Notes under the pieces: model-generated | What the model was told of the DNA's origin: nothing | Databases searched by the model: none | What the model saw: only the letters and a program-made list of their open reading frames with translations | In this document: one piece after another, positions 48,709 through 61,700 of the stretch | Layout: each line of letters starts with the position of its first letter | Numbering within the stretch: position 1 is the stretch's first letter | Position numbers and translations under genes: made by a program | Assembly: GCA_963377175.1 (NCBI GenBank) | Contig: CAUJNA010000174.1 | Coordinates: 120,422 to 184,421 of the forward strand | Source: Effrenium voratum | Taxonomy: Eukaryota > Sar > Dinophyceae > Suessiales > Symbiodiniaceae | Length of the DNA: 64,000 bases | Reading direction: 5' to 3'

Positions 48709-49180
48709 GCGAAAGGGTTTGAAACAGTATTTCGGGAGAGAATAAACAGGCCCTAACCCACCAACAAGAAGAGACAGTTTAAGCCCCCCAGTCCCAAGGG
48801 CAAAGTGGTGCCCTCGGCTGGCAATGAACCACTCAGATAACACACGGGGAATCCTGTTTAACCGCAAAACCCAAACAGGAAAGGGGACCAGCGCAGCCAA
48901 CCAGGCGAGCGCAGCAAGCGAGCGAGCAAAGCAATTAACCAAGCGAAAGCGGAGCAGCAGCAACAGGGTGCACACCACCAGACACACAACCGACCCACAA
49001 CCAAAGAACGTGCCTACCGCCGCGAACCCCAGCCCGACCTTTTGCAAGACCGAGATGGGTAGCGGCGCCGCAGGCAGCCGATGCCGTTATGGCGGCGGAG
49101 TCCGACGCGGTGAAAAGCTTGAGCCAAACGGCGCATTGGCCGTGGCATGGAAACATGCTATGATAAAACTACATGCCCCC
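48709..49180 (-). repeat. Dispersed ~470-bp repeat, copy B, upstream of gag
   Basis: Same repeat as 2990-3461. On the minus strand it can be framed TGTAG (49173) to TTCGCA (48709), about 465 bases. It is followed by G and the ~90-base gag leader; TTTCGCAG/G at its end also looks like a splice or trans-splice acceptor. 49128-49118 reads TTTGGCTCAAG on the minus strand, identical to the last eleven bases of the dinoflagellate spliced leader. The copy may be a 5' LTR or a promoter-leader block. Confidence 0.65.
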
Positions 49181-49183
49181 CAC

Positions 49184-49513
49184 AACATACATACATACAT
49201 ACATACATACATACATACATACATACATACATACATACATACATACATACATACATACATACACATACATACATACATACATACATACATACATACATAC
49301 ATACATGCATACATGCATACATACATACATACTACATACATACATACATACATACATACATACATACATACATACATACATACATACATACATACATACA
49401 TACATACATACATACATAAATACATACATACATACACATACATACATACATACATACATACATACATACATACATACATACATACATACATACATACATA
49501 CATACATACATAC

Positions 49514-49546
<33 letters not shown>

Positions 49547-49725
49547 CATACGTACATACATACATTACGTACATACATACATACATACATACATACATAC
49601 ATACATACATACATACATACATACATACATACATACATACATACATACATACATACATACATACATACATTACTTACTTACTTACATTACATACATTACA
49701 TTACATTACATTACATTACATTACA

Positions 49726-49756
<31 letters not shown>

Positions 49757-49770
49757 CATACATACATACA

Positions 49771-49801
<31 letters not shown>

Positions 49802-49854
49802 CATACATACATACATACATACATACATTACATTACATACATTACATACATACA

Positions 49855-49885
<31 letters not shown>

Positions 49886-49919
49886 CATACATACATACAT
49901 ACATACATACATACATACA

Positions 49920-49951
<32 letters not shown>

Positions 49952-49961
49952 CATACATACA

Positions 49962-49992
<31 letters not shown>

Positions 49993-50062
49993 CATACATA
50001 CATACATACATACATACATACATACATACATACATACATACATACATACATACATACATACA

Positions 50063-50094
<32 letters not shown>

Positions 50095-50664
50095 CATACA
50101 TACATACATACATACATACATACATACATACATACATACATACATACATACATACATACATACATACATACATACATACATACATACATACATACATACA
50201 TACATACATACATACATACATACATACATACATACATACATACATACATACATACATACATACATACATACATACATACATACATACATACATACATACA
50301 TACATACATACATACATACATACATACATACATACATACATACATACATACATACATACATACATACATACATACATACATACATACATACATACATACA
50401 TACATACATACATACATACATACATACATACATACATACATACATACATACATACATACATACATACATACATACATACATACATACATACATACATACA
50501 TACATACATACATACATACATACATACATACATACATACATACATACATACATACATACATACATACATACATACATACATACATACATACATACATACA
50601 TACATACATACATACATACATACATACATACATACATACATACATACATACATACATACATACA

Positions 50665-50695
<31 letters not shown>

Positions 50696-50697
50696 GT
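49184..50697. repeat. (CATA)n array of about 1.5 kb
   Basis: Tetranucleotide CATA/ACAT repeats with rare interruptions (CATTACAT, CATGCATG, CACATA). 49735-50697 is nearly uninterrupted. Neither strand of the pure repeat contains a stop codon, so all six frames stay open and yield Tyr-Ile-His-Thr and Met-Tyr-Val-Cys translations hundreds of codons long; these are not genes. It abuts repeat copy B. Confidence 0.98.
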
Positions 50698-50712
50698 ACA
50701 TGCATGCATACA

Positions 50713-50870
50713 TACGAGAGAGGGAGATTGGGGAGAGAGAGGCTTGGGGGGATGGGGAGGATGGGAGCAGAGGGAGGGAGAGAGGACGACAGAACACACA
50801 AGGGAGACAAGGAAGAGAGGAAGAAGGAGAAAAGGGAGAGGACAATGTCGGCGGACTGAGCCGGAGGCTC
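50713..50870. repeat. GA-rich purine tract
   Basis: GAGA, GGGGA and AGGGAG units form a purine-rich stretch on the plus strand next to the CATA array. It is simple sequence with no coding character. Confidence 0.7.
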
Positions 50871-50906
50871 TAAAGTAAGATGTCCCGCTCAACCCCCGGA
50901 TTGGTC

Positions 50907-50941
50907 GGGAGTTTTCCTGGTCCCCAACCAGGAAAACTCCC
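50907..50941. repeat. Perfect 15-bp hairpin
   Basis: GGGAGTTTTCCTGGT and ACCAGGAAAACTCCC form an uninterrupted stem around a five-base loop. With no adjacent gene it may be a cruciform or a miniature inverted-repeat remnant rather than a terminator. Confidence 0.8.
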
Positions 50942-50949
50942 AAACGATC

Positions 50950-53900
50950 GCAAGCACCAACCAACCATTCCCAAGAGCCCGATTGAAACCGAAGCCTAAG
51001 CCTTTGTTCCCTAAGCCCTAAGCCGCCAGTGTTTTGAAAAGGAAGCGACCAGTCTCGTCAAAAGCGGATGCTAGTCAGCTGAGCTGGTGATAAGTTTCAT
51101 GGTGACTAGCCCTGGCCAGTGCGCCTCAAAATCAATGTGCCCGACCGGCTAGGTGTCTCTTGACAAACGTCAACTGCGGAGTTCCCCATGAAGCAATAAA
51201 AAGTCGAGACCGAGGGCAAGCCACATGCCCAGGTGCTCGGTTCGGTGAACACAAAGGAAAGTTGTCAGACTTGATTTGCCCTTCCATATGGTGAGTCTCA
51301 CCAGCATGAGCTCGCAATACATACTTCAACAACCGGCAATTCTCACACATTCCCAAACAGCAGGATGGTGTTTTGTACAACCGTGAAGACCAAGTAGCTC
51401 GCTCCGGCTGGTGCCCATAGAGTGGGAGAACACCAACCAGACAGCCGAAAAGCTTTAAGCATGGCAAAATGCAGTTGCTGTTTGTCCTTCAAAACATGTG
51501 ACCCTTGACGATTGACTTTCATCATTTTGGAAATCAATCTCAAAGACTACGCTCTGCATGAACTGCTGAATCACAATGATTCGCCAACTGAAAGAATATG
51601 TAAGGTCGCTGGAGACGTGCCCAAATATGTTGAAATATAGAATGGCAGCACCTCTTCAACTCCCAGGACATCCAAATCTCAAAGCCAAGGGTCGGGTCCG
51701 TCAGGCTCGCCCTCCCGAAAATCAATCCAACAGAATCTAACCAAGGCCCCTGAATCACGGGCTGGATGACACCTGCTTTGTCGAAGAACCAGGTACGACA
51801 GAAGAAGCAATCAAACTGGCTGTTTTCAGATTCTGGACCAGAGCCTCCATCGAGTGTCGCTCAAAAGAAACTTCTAAAGGATAATAAAGTCTCTCTGGCT
51901 GTGCCTTTTCTTGAGGGTACCTTGTTTTGGTGGTTCAACTGAAAAGAACGCCAAAACCATGTTTGGTGGGGTGGGGGTCCGAATCCTAAAACAAGAAGTG
52001 CCACCCCTCGACCCGTATTGGTTTATCCCAAGGCACAAGCCCGCCGCCCCACGAGAAGGCCAGCACAACCTTGAACCGGAACGGAGCTTCACTTCCGAGG
52101 GACAAAAGAAACTTCCGATTTGGGAGTATGTTGCGGTCCATTGAGTTCGAAGCACTGGCTTCAATGGTCCAGCCCTGACCAGAAATGGTTCGCCGATGCG
52201 GAAGGTAAATGGCAACACGCGGCAAAAATATGCATCGTCAGAATCGTAAGAATCCTCACACCTTTGGACATTTGTCAGGTCACTCTGCACATTGGAAATG
52301 CAATCACTTTTACACCGCGCCCAAATAAACACCCATGGTTTCATATTGCGCTCACCCCACCTAGCCCGTCACTGAAACACAAACCCGATGACGGGACCCT
52401 CTGGAGACTTCATCATTTGCTTGACCCCAATGGACGAATTTCAGAACCCAAATCCAATATTAAAAAGTCAACCGTCACTTGTTTGCGTTGGATGACCATC
52501 CTACACGCAATAAGGGTCTTCTGTCAGGCCGCTGGAAGAGTGACCAACCAAGACTTTGTGAGAGGATCATGTTCGCTTTCTGCGTCATCAAGCATGTCTG
52601 CACTTGGGAAGTGAAGACAAGGGCAAGTGTTGACTGCCAAACATCGCCTAAGACAATCTCGGCAGTGGTCACAAAGCTGATAATGAAACAAATGCGTAGC
52701 GAAACATGTTGTTGGCAAAGTGTGTTCTCATTGGCGGACTTTGTTTGGATATGTTCAGCTTCTCACTAATTGGTGGTGTCCGTTTCGATTTGTGGTTTTG
52801 AGGCTAGGGGGTGGCTTCCCATTTGCCCTCTCAGGGGAACCAATCCAAATCATGAATTAAGGCTTGCCTTACATGTGTGCTCAACACTGGCATCAACAAC
52901 ACACAGCTTTTGCCAAACACAATTCGGTCGCGCATGGCACACAGGCCCTTTGCGCCGCTTTTGGCGGGCACTGCAAAAGGGAGCCTTAGCCCAATGGAGT
53001 TATGAAAGAAATGAGCTTATTTGATCCGAGTCTGAATTTCTCCATTTGACTCACTGTCATTCCATCTCGTCCTGTAACTTGTTTACCAGAATCTTCAAGC
53101 ATAAATCCTACTGTAAGTGGGTGGTTTCTCAATGTATTCGGATGTCTTGCCTGTCATTTCAGGAAGAACTTCGGGCAGATTTCTCCACTGAAACAGGGGG
53201 GACATGTTCGAAACTGCAGCCCGCCCGAAACTATAAAAATTAACTGCTTGCTGATTGGGATGAGCCTCCACCATGCATTCTGTTCGGCACCAGCGGCATC
53301 AGGCTGGAAGTCGCGGATCGCCCGACTCGCGGTCCACAAGCCATCCTGGGGGTGAGGTGCCCTGAAGCCGAGCAATGGCAAACAAAACGTGGGCCCCGGC
53401 AAAAGGACAACAAGAAATAACCAAGCTGATCTTGTGCGCTTGTGCCTTGGTAGCTTCACCCAGGCCCCATTGACTCTTGGTTCTACCAGGATGCTTTCAA
53501 AGTTGTGAAGGGTCCCGCACTATACTCCCGTAGCAACAAACAGCACCAAATGTAAGGATGAAACACAGGAGCCACGGTCAAAATACGCAAATTGTGTTTG
53601 TTCTAGGGTTTTGGCATGATGACCCCCGGTCCTTGATGGAGTACCAAACCACCCCTGCCACCAACAGGCGCAGGGCCAACGGCATCGCGATCAGCAGGGC
53701 CTTGGAAACTCGCTCGCCCCGATGGCCAACACATCTGGGGCTAAGGTTTCCAGCAGAAAACCATACCATGACACCTCTCAAGTGAGATACTGAGCCAGTC
53801 AGGCCAAGGCATGCCGAGTCCGGCCATGGCACCGATGGATTCGAGCAATGTGCCTTGTTGCTTTGCCAGTGTGCCCGCTTTGAGGCCAGTCTTCAAGCTC

Positions 53901-54600
53901 CTCGTTGGGTGCGGCGTGCGTGCACGCAATACTGCGGAAGCCCTAAATATTGCAAACTCCGCCACGTGGGACGTGGACACTGATTCTATGGCACCGCTCA
54001 CTGCGTGCGAACCCCTCTCCCCTGGCTACAATGTCGAAGCCAAGCGCGTAACCCTTCTTCGCAGGCCCAAAATATTGCAAGCCCAACACTGTATTAGGGG
54101 AGTGGGGGCTGCAGATGTCATGTCACAGTGCTTCTTTTAGTAGACCGTGCAATCGGTTTGCAATATCTAGGGCTTCGACCGTATCTCAAGGTCTGCAGGG
54201 GTTGCGGGTGCTTGCACTGAACCCTTCTCAATCCACGGCGGCTACATGCTCGAGGTGATCCACTTGGGGCAGTGCCTGGCTCTGCAGAAACCGCTGGATG
54301 GTGTCCTTTTAGAGCCAAACTCACACCAGTGCTAACTGAAAACAGTCTGACTGACCTAAAGGACCACGCATCCCACACTTTTAGAAGGGCCGCCTGTCCC
54401 GTTTGGAGAGAGCGCCGCAGCAGGTTGCTCAAACCAGCAAGATTCAAGCAGACAATCAATCAAACGCGCAAACGGACAAAAAGGCAAGCAAACCAGCAAA
54501 CAGGAAGCACTCCGTTGTGGGGACTACAATCCTGATCAAACGGTTGACGTGCCTTCCTCATTTGCCAGCCCCGTCCTCAGCTACCACTAGTATCGTGTTT
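50950..54600. other. Stretch without confident gene
   Basis: No long frame or known motif. A few short segments look exon-like, for example WLQWSSPDQKWFADAEG (plus, ending at GGAAG/GTAAAT near 52205) and a hydrophobic minus-strand segment near 53700. They are too isolated to assign to a gene. Confidence 0.4.
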
Positions 54601-54619
54601 CCACTTTGCAGCCAGGGGC

Positions 54620-54800
54620 CCAGTTTGTCCGCATCCTTGTAGGTCGCGTGCCACTGACCAGGTCAACAAGAAAGCCTCAAAAACGGAAGGATCTGAACCT
54701 GAAAACACAGCTGGCTGTGCTTGGAAAGTCCCTGAAAGACAGCTCGGCAGAGCATCACAGGTCATCAGAATTAGAATTGGGATTACATCAGTCCCCAGAC
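54620..54800 (+). CDS. Split gene B, basic exon
   Basis: The acceptor GTTTCCACTTTGCAG (AG at 54609-54610) is followed by a ~60-codon frame: QFVRILVGRVPLTRSTRKPQ, then a Lys-rich helix and SSELELGLHQS. The strong acceptor and ordered composition suggest a real exon. Function unknown. Confidence 0.4.
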
Positions 54801-55062
54801 TGACTGAAGGAACCTCCGTAGTTGCCCGACTGCAGTGGTTCCTTTGGGGTGTCCTTCCAAGCGTAGGCCACAGCATGACATTCGGAGAACTCGGCGCCAG
54901 GCCAAATGGCTCCAGTTGATGCCGCCCCCAGAGGAGACCAGGTCACATGCAGTGGGCAGCAAGCACAGGACCTCAGAGTTTGAATCTCACAGTCCCAAAA
55001 ATGCTCCCTGCAAAGGGGGTCCTCCAAAAATGATGGCTTTTAGGGTTCCATGTTCATCTGCA

Positions 55063-55345
55063 GGGGAGCAATTGCTGCATGAATCTGAAGTGCTGCAAAA
55101 GAAGCTTCTTAAAGAAGATTCAAACAAGACCTACAAAATGCGCCAAGACTACACCTTAGGTTCAAACCCAAAAGAGGCATTCAATCGCTCATGGTAGAAG
55201 GAAAGCCTCTGAAGCTCAACCAAACATTGCACCAATCAAAGCCCCCCAGGTCTGGATCCCACTTGGTGACAGCTCTGAGACCATCCACCAAGGTGCACCC
55301 AAGGGACTGGGTTGGGGCATTCTGATGGTCAAGGGGGTTGCCTAA
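55063..55345 (+). CDS. Split gene B, two exons
   Basis: The acceptor CATGTTCATCTGCAG opens GEQLLHESEVLQKKLLKEDS, then KTYKMRQDYTLGSNPKEAF, closing near 55196. In another frame, after CATGGTAG, RRKASEAQPNIAPIKAPQVW continues through DSSETIHQGAPKGLGWGILM to about 55340. Both read as folded protein and lie close together, so they are likely neighbouring exons of one gene. I do not recognise the family. Confidence 0.45.
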
Positions 55346-55436
55346 ACAGGAAGTCTCACAAAATCTGGGAAAGGCACAATTTGTCTATGAAAGATGAGGT
55401 CGAGAAAATCCCGTTGGTTCCTCACTTATTACCGAA

Positions 55437-55730
55437 GAATGGGCTGCCAGCGCTGGAACTCAACCCCTCTATGTGTTCAAGGTTGACCGTCTTAATTTCA
55501 GGTCCGTATTCAACTCACAGCAAACCAAATGTCGTGAACATGGAAGCTGTAGACAGCCACGAGAAAAAGAATGTGGTTTAGTCGATGTGGTGACCTTTGT
55601 CATCAGAGTGCATCACTGAGGGGAGTGTCGTCGATTTGGCGCGTCACGTTGAACAAGGCGCAACCAATGTCGGAGGATCCATTCTTCAAAAGTATTCGCT
55701 GGGCTCTTCTTCAAATAGGGAACTGCCAGA
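55437..55730 (+). CDS. Split gene B, two further exon candidates
   Basis: 55437-55499 reads AASAGTQPLYVFKVDRLNF and ends at TTCAG/GTCCG. About 55624-55730 reads SVVDLARHVEQGATNVGGSI, then LQKYSLGSSSNRELPE. Together with the exons just upstream they make a plausible plus-strand gene; its ends are not visible. Evidence is composition and one donor site. Confidence 0.35.
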
Positions 55731-55739
55731 ATGGCTGCT

Positions 55740-58700
55740 TTTCTTTTGGTTTCCCTTTTGAGCCACCCCGAAAAGGGTGCCATCAAAAGAGGACACACAG
55801 CTGCTGAAACAACCCTAGCCAGCGTGGGCCCCACGTCCGAACCCAGGTGCGAGGCACCCCCACAAGCATCAGCAGGAAGGGGTTCAAGCACCATCGGCCT
55901 GAGGCAAATGCAACCGGGAGATACGGAGGCTGCACTTTCATCCAATGTAAAGTATCCATACTTCCGGATCTGTCGCTGATTCTCTGAGCAGCCACGTAGC
56001 TTCGGCCACCAAACTTAAAGACCCTGCAACAAAGCTTCGAGCATCAGCTACCAGCAGGCAACGCTCCCAACACGAGGAGTGTGCTGAACCCCAACCTTGT
56101 TGTTTCGAACCTTTGCAAAAAAAAGAAGCAGAGTTCCCCACTCATTAGCGAACAGTGGATTCAGGTTGTGAACGTGCAAATGGATTGCGCAGGGTTCTTC
56201 CTGCAGCATCGCCTGCTTCTTGCACAGAGACAGCACGCAGAGCGAGACAAATAGATAAGATCGCCCGCTCCTTGCACAGAGAGATAGCGCGCAAAGCGAC
56301 ACTGATAGATAACACAGAAGACTTGATCTGCTGTGCAACAGACAGCCCACAACACAGAGTTCCACACACGAGATGTCACGTTGAGATATTACAGAGAGTT
56401 GCACAAAGACATCAAGCGATGCATCGTGTACATCTAGTGCATTCCCCGCATTATTAGCATCATCAGCATTGCAGCATTCGAGGAAATATAGCATCATCAG
56501 CATCATTAGCATCCCCAGCATCGCTAGTTCCCTCACAACTCTCCAGCATCCCAGCATTTCCAGCATCCCGCCCCGCCCAGGAAGCGGCAAGAAACAGGGA
56601 GTAGAAAACCTTCCCAGTCTCCGTTCTGACACGTTCCACACAGCACGCGAGTGGAGCCAGGCCGCAGCCAGACGGCGGCATTGGGATGGAGGGTTCCAGA
56701 AACTCGGCGTCCATCCGGGCCTGTGCCAAACGAATGAGCGGCTGGGAAGGGCTTGAAATGAGCCCTGTTTCATCTGCCTCAGATGTTGCCCAACCACAAA
56801 CCGAGCACATACCTAGTGACTAGTGCATATCAAAATGATATGAAACGGGGGAGAACCGCAAGGCACACCCCAAACGACACATTTCAGGGTCCTGTCCTCC
56901 ATCACTCAATCTTCAATACACATATGCTAACAGGTGGCAGGTTTGAGCGCCTCAGGTCGAACCCCTGCCATTCCCGCGTACCAAAAACACCAAAACCAAG
57001 ATCGGATGGGGTTCTCAATCCGCTCATGGACAGTGTGTTCTTTGCCCAGTCTTTGCCAACTGCCGTCCATGTTTAAAGAAAGGCAGGTAACCTTTGCTCA
57101 ATGCCTGACCGTCTGACTCTGAATAATGAATCCGAGAGTCCTCGAAGGATGAACGATGGTCCGTGATTTGTGTGTGTGTGTGTGTCTATTTTTCTCCAGA
57201 GTTGTGTTGTGCCACTTTGCTGTTTGTGGGTGTGTTTGCTCATTTTGATGTTGGGAGGAGACATCATCTGGCAGATGCGCACCTCAACAAGACCTTGCTG
57301 CTATGCCTGCGAACAACTCCTTTCGGTTGCCAACTTAAAAACAATTGCCTTGAAATACTTCATGACAAAAATCCCTCACAGAAGTGTGTGTCTTGAAGAA
57401 GGGGAGCCCAAAAATGGTTTTCGGATTTCCCTATGGCTTCCCTTTAAACCAACCCCAAAAGCGCCAACAGCCCCACATGCCCCCGTTGCCATTTCGGCGC
57501 CGCTATGACCCTTTCAGACCCGAGCCTGCAGGACATCGAGCGGTCCCGGGCTCCAGCCCCCCAGGACCTGCACGGAGAACCAGCCGAGAGATGACTCGCT
57601 TCCATCGATGGAGTTTATCCAGAGAAAGTCGAGCGACACTTTTTGCGAAGCCAAAATGGAGGTTCCCCAAAAAAAGTACCCAGGAACGCAGGGAGTGAGA
57701 GGCAATGAGTCATCCAAAACCGCCAATGAGTCGTCCAAAACCGCTAAAGGGTCCACCAGAGTTGCTGAAGAATGGAAACGGTTTCTGCATGTGTTGGTTG
57801 GGATGGCCGCTCCCCTGCTCACCTTCATTTGCCTGGCTCACTGTTTGCTTCTGCAAGCCTAAGGGTTCCTTAAGGACGTTGCTGGGTAGGTTGTCCCGGG
57901 TGCCCTTTCTTCCCTGCCAAAACTGGGGCAAGCTGCATGACTTAATGAGGCTGATGCTGCGAGACACGTGCGAGGCAAGCATTCATAAGGTGCCCCAGAG
58001 GATACACCCACATGAAAATGCATTGGACACCCGGTTTTGCATGTGTTTTCTCAAAGAAAACAACATCATCCCAGAATGTGGGGGGAATCTAAAGGCCATG
58101 GTCAAACTTTGAGTGTGGGTCATAGTTGTCTCACAAAGGAGAAGCCTGCACGGAGCTGCTTTTGGCAACATCCATCTCTAAGCTTCCAGACCCAGAACTC
58201 AATGGTTGCGGAATTTCCGCATTCCCAGGGGTTGATGTGCCTGAATTGCATATGCACTGCCGGCACCGCCCATTCGCAAAAAGAATGCCTTTTGACTAGT
58301 GACCTTAAATAGAAAACACAAAAATCAAAAAGCGCGACCTCTTGTATGGAGCCAGGTGCAACCACAGCTCCCTGGGCCGACTAGAGGAATCAACCAACAT
58401 GGGCCGGAAGAGGAAGAGATTGCACCGGAGCATTGAGAGAAAAATGGAAACAGGCCCCTCATGTAGACTGTTCATGTGGCGCGGGTCAAGGCAGGGAAGC
58501 ACAGTTGCGCAATTTGGAGAGGTTTGTTGGCTGCTTTGATTTTGTCTAATACTGGACCACCTGCAACGGATTGTTTTCGATAGGGCAACCGAAAGTGTAG
58601 CCCCCCTATGCTGACCCTCGGGTCCTCCGGTATGCCCCTCAATAGCTCGATATGGCCAGAATGGCTGGCCAACAGCAAACCAAACCGTAGATCTGGAGAC

Positions 58701-61700
58701 CCAATCGGAGAGTGAGACCTTCCATGAGGTGCTAAAAGCTCCCACAGGGTGGTACCTGTGCGATCGCCCTGCAGGTTTGGATTCGGAGTTCTAACAAACA
58801 TCCCACAGGGAGTGTGTACAGAGGTGTGGTTGCCCCAATTAACTTTGTGCTTCCGGGCCAAAAAGTGCTCCGGACCCCCCCAAAAAAAACAAAAGATGAA
58901 AAACAGAAAGCCCCAATCAAAGGACTGGCTAACACCCCAGGGCTGTCATTGCCTGCAGAAACATAAGGTTGAAAGATGCACGCCCTTTTGCCCTTGTAGT
59001 TGGGCTATCCTTGCCTTTAGGCGCATGACTCCCTCCCAGCACCCGCGCGCCAGCACGCGACCCGGCCGCCGGTGCTCAGCCATGGCCAAGTTTGCCGTTT
59101 GGCTCGGATGAAAAGCGGGAGGCATTCTATGACCAGTAGACCTGCCCTCAAACCTGTCACTTGTGGCCTCGTGGCCCTGAGGGGTTATCATTTCTTGCAA
59201 TTGAAGATCTGTGATTCTAGTATTCGCTTGGAAAGGTGGGCATCTAGACGGTGCATTTACAGGATGGTGGTTCTTGCTGAAACCATACTCAGTGTAAGTT
59301 TCAGATGCCAAGGCTGAGAGAAATGCTTGGATGGAGTTTTTCCCTTTGTGCCCGGGGGCTTGAAGCATATAATATAGGTAAAACCGACAACCCATGTGCC
59401 GTGTGCCACCTTAGCTGGTAGCATTCCCTTGGACATGCAGCGTTCCGGATGCAGGCCAATTCCTACACATAGCACTGGGAGCTTCCCTAATCACGACACT
59501 CGGCAACGCAAAGAGCAGCCAGCTCCTCTCGGAAGTTTGTGCCCTACGGAAAGCTCAACTTTGGGCTCCAAGGTTTGAACCCGGACGTCGAAATTTGGTT
59601 GCGATCTACAACCTTTACGGACCAAAGCACCCAATCTCGTGCGTCTCACTTTGTGAAGAATCTCTCATCACCCAGTGACCAACAACACGAATCAATGCCC
59701 CGGGGCAAAAGCACAAAACTGCAACATCAGCCGTCGAGCTGATCGCTGTGAACGATCCGCTGGTGAGCCATGTGAATTCAAGCAAACTTGTGGCTTGGTT
59801 GCATTTCCCTATCACCCCCATCGGAAGAAAGCTCATTTTTCGGCCCCATGGGCAAGGTTGAAATCCAAGTAGGTGATGTGGAAGTCAAAAGCAGAAACTC
59901 CGGGACAACGGCCGCACCCTTTCTCTGCACTGGCTCCGCTCGCTCCCGTCGCTCGCCCGGCTCTCAGCGGCTCACTTCCGCCTTGGAGCAGCCTTCGGGA
60001 TCCGCTTCTTCCGCTTTCCTGCAAAGGAAACCCAAGGCCCCAAGGTTCTTATGGTTCTGAAGCAAGCGTTTCAGGAGGGTTCTGGTCGAAGGGTCTCTCT
60101 GACTGTTTCCAAAAATTGTAAAGCTTCAACCCGCCTGGGCGATTCAAAAGGACGAATCCAAGGCACCCCTACGACAAATTCTTCAGAAATATTGCTTTTG
60201 TCTCAAGTTTGACCTGGGTCCTAAGATCAGCAACGATCAGAAATGAGGCATCCCTTGGTCCTTGGACCCGGACCGGGGTCGCCCGACACATCCTGAAAAA
60301 CAATAAATACAAAAGAAACAGAGATTGTGAAATCCGCTAGCCGAACCCTAGTTGAGTACTCCAAGAACTGGCTTCGACCGGCAAATATGCCTCTGTCAAC
60401 AGCGGCCTCTGTGGATTTGCTTCAATTGTCCTGTCAATCAATCTCATCAATGTTGCCAACGTTGCCATTGTTGTGTCCCGATATTCTCACTCATTCTGAT
60501 TTTTTTTTGGATGTGCTGCCAAGACTCCAAGGACGTAAGTCTCAAAGTACGGGTACCTCATGCACGTGCCAGTACTGTTTGAAAGTCTCCAGTTTCGAAA
60601 ATGAGGAAGTCCCACCATATCCCTGGTTTGGGAACATCAACGGGCCACCTGAACGTGAGCAAGTTGTCGAGGAGCTCCTTCATATTCCCGGAAAGGCAAC
60701 CCTCCAGGGTCTGAGTCTCCGTGGCGTAAAGCGAAGGACAACCCTGGGTCAATCTAACATTGTTGTCATCGGGTAGACCTAGATGAGGCTCAGGGGTTAT
60801 GAAGATTGAATAGTTATGAATCGGTCCAAGGCCTTACCATGCTCCTTTTGAGCCAATGAAACAGCGCCTCAAGAGAGAGCCCTGTGCTTGGGTCGAGGGC
60901 CGATGGATACTCCTGGCTGGGTTGAGGTCCTGGCATGTAGTCAGCAGCGATGTAGCACAAAAGCAGCAGGATCCTTGGATCGGACGTGCGGGCAGAGGAA
61001 TCACAGAACTTGGGTCCAAGAAGTCGAAAAAGAGTCCAAGGGCGCTTCAAGCTTTCGAAACGGGAGCAAAGAGACCTTACGGAGCACTGTTTCTGACCGC
61101 CCAAATGTGTTTTTCAGTCGCTCACTGGTAGGAACCTGGCAACAAAATCGCATGAGTGCTCTCCCCCTGATTAGGGTCACCCTTTGGATGTGTTGAATTG
61201 AAGGAAAGCCGAGAGGAAACCAATTTAAGGGGTACCCCGTTGGACACTGACCTGCTGGGACCCTCGCACCCTCGCACCCTCGGTTTTGGAAAATGAGAGC
61301 CAAGGAGCACTCCCACAAAGGCCTCAGCGAATCCGCTGCGGCTGTTGGCTCTGAATAGTCAAGCCGTGATGTGATTTGGGCTTCTCTGCTGGGTTGACCC
61401 CCAAAAATGTGCGGTGTCCCTCAGTTTTCTTGTAGAACAACTTGGGTGCAATCAAGAAAAGACAAACCCATTTGAGTTTTTCCCGGGGGGGGACCTCGCG
61501 CGTGGTCATTTTAGGGTGGCGAAAACCTGTCGAAGAGAGCGGCTGCCAAATGACAGCCTCAATCAAGAGCTAACGTCATGTAATCCTCACGATGTGTCCC
61601 TTCTGCTACGTGCCACCTGTAGGGCAATAGCTCGGCGCGAGAGGCGCAAAGGGGAACAGACCATTGTTTATGACAGCTTGATTTGGCAACAGCCCTCAAA

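Larger units (their letters stand above)
28645..49180 (-). mobile_element. Giant copia-like retroelement with third ORF region
   Basis: Read on the minus strand the order is: ~470-bp repeat (49180-48709), short leader, gag (48618-44032), a -1 frameshift site, pol (44035-36770), a 270-base gap, and the broken ORF3 region (36416-28645). Integrase before reverse transcriptase is the Ty1/copia order. Gag and Pol are fully open over 11.8 kb, which suggests a recent insertion or one under selection. The 3' boundary is not established, because no copy of the 470-bp repeat follows ORF3. The nearest one on that side is at 2990-3461, 25 kb further. Whether ORF3 belongs to the same element or to a neighbouring one is therefore open. 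The reported limits cover only the recognised parts. Confidence 0.75.

Noticed and set aside
49087..50964. Very long open frames on both strands (Tyr-Ile-His-Thr and Met-Tyr-Val-Cys repeats)
   Set aside because: They are translations of the stop-free (CATA)n microsatellite.
57640..57662. Minus-strand CCATTTTGGCT resembling part of the spliced leader
   Set aside because: Only 11 bases match, the 3' CAAG end is missing and no gene follows on that strand.
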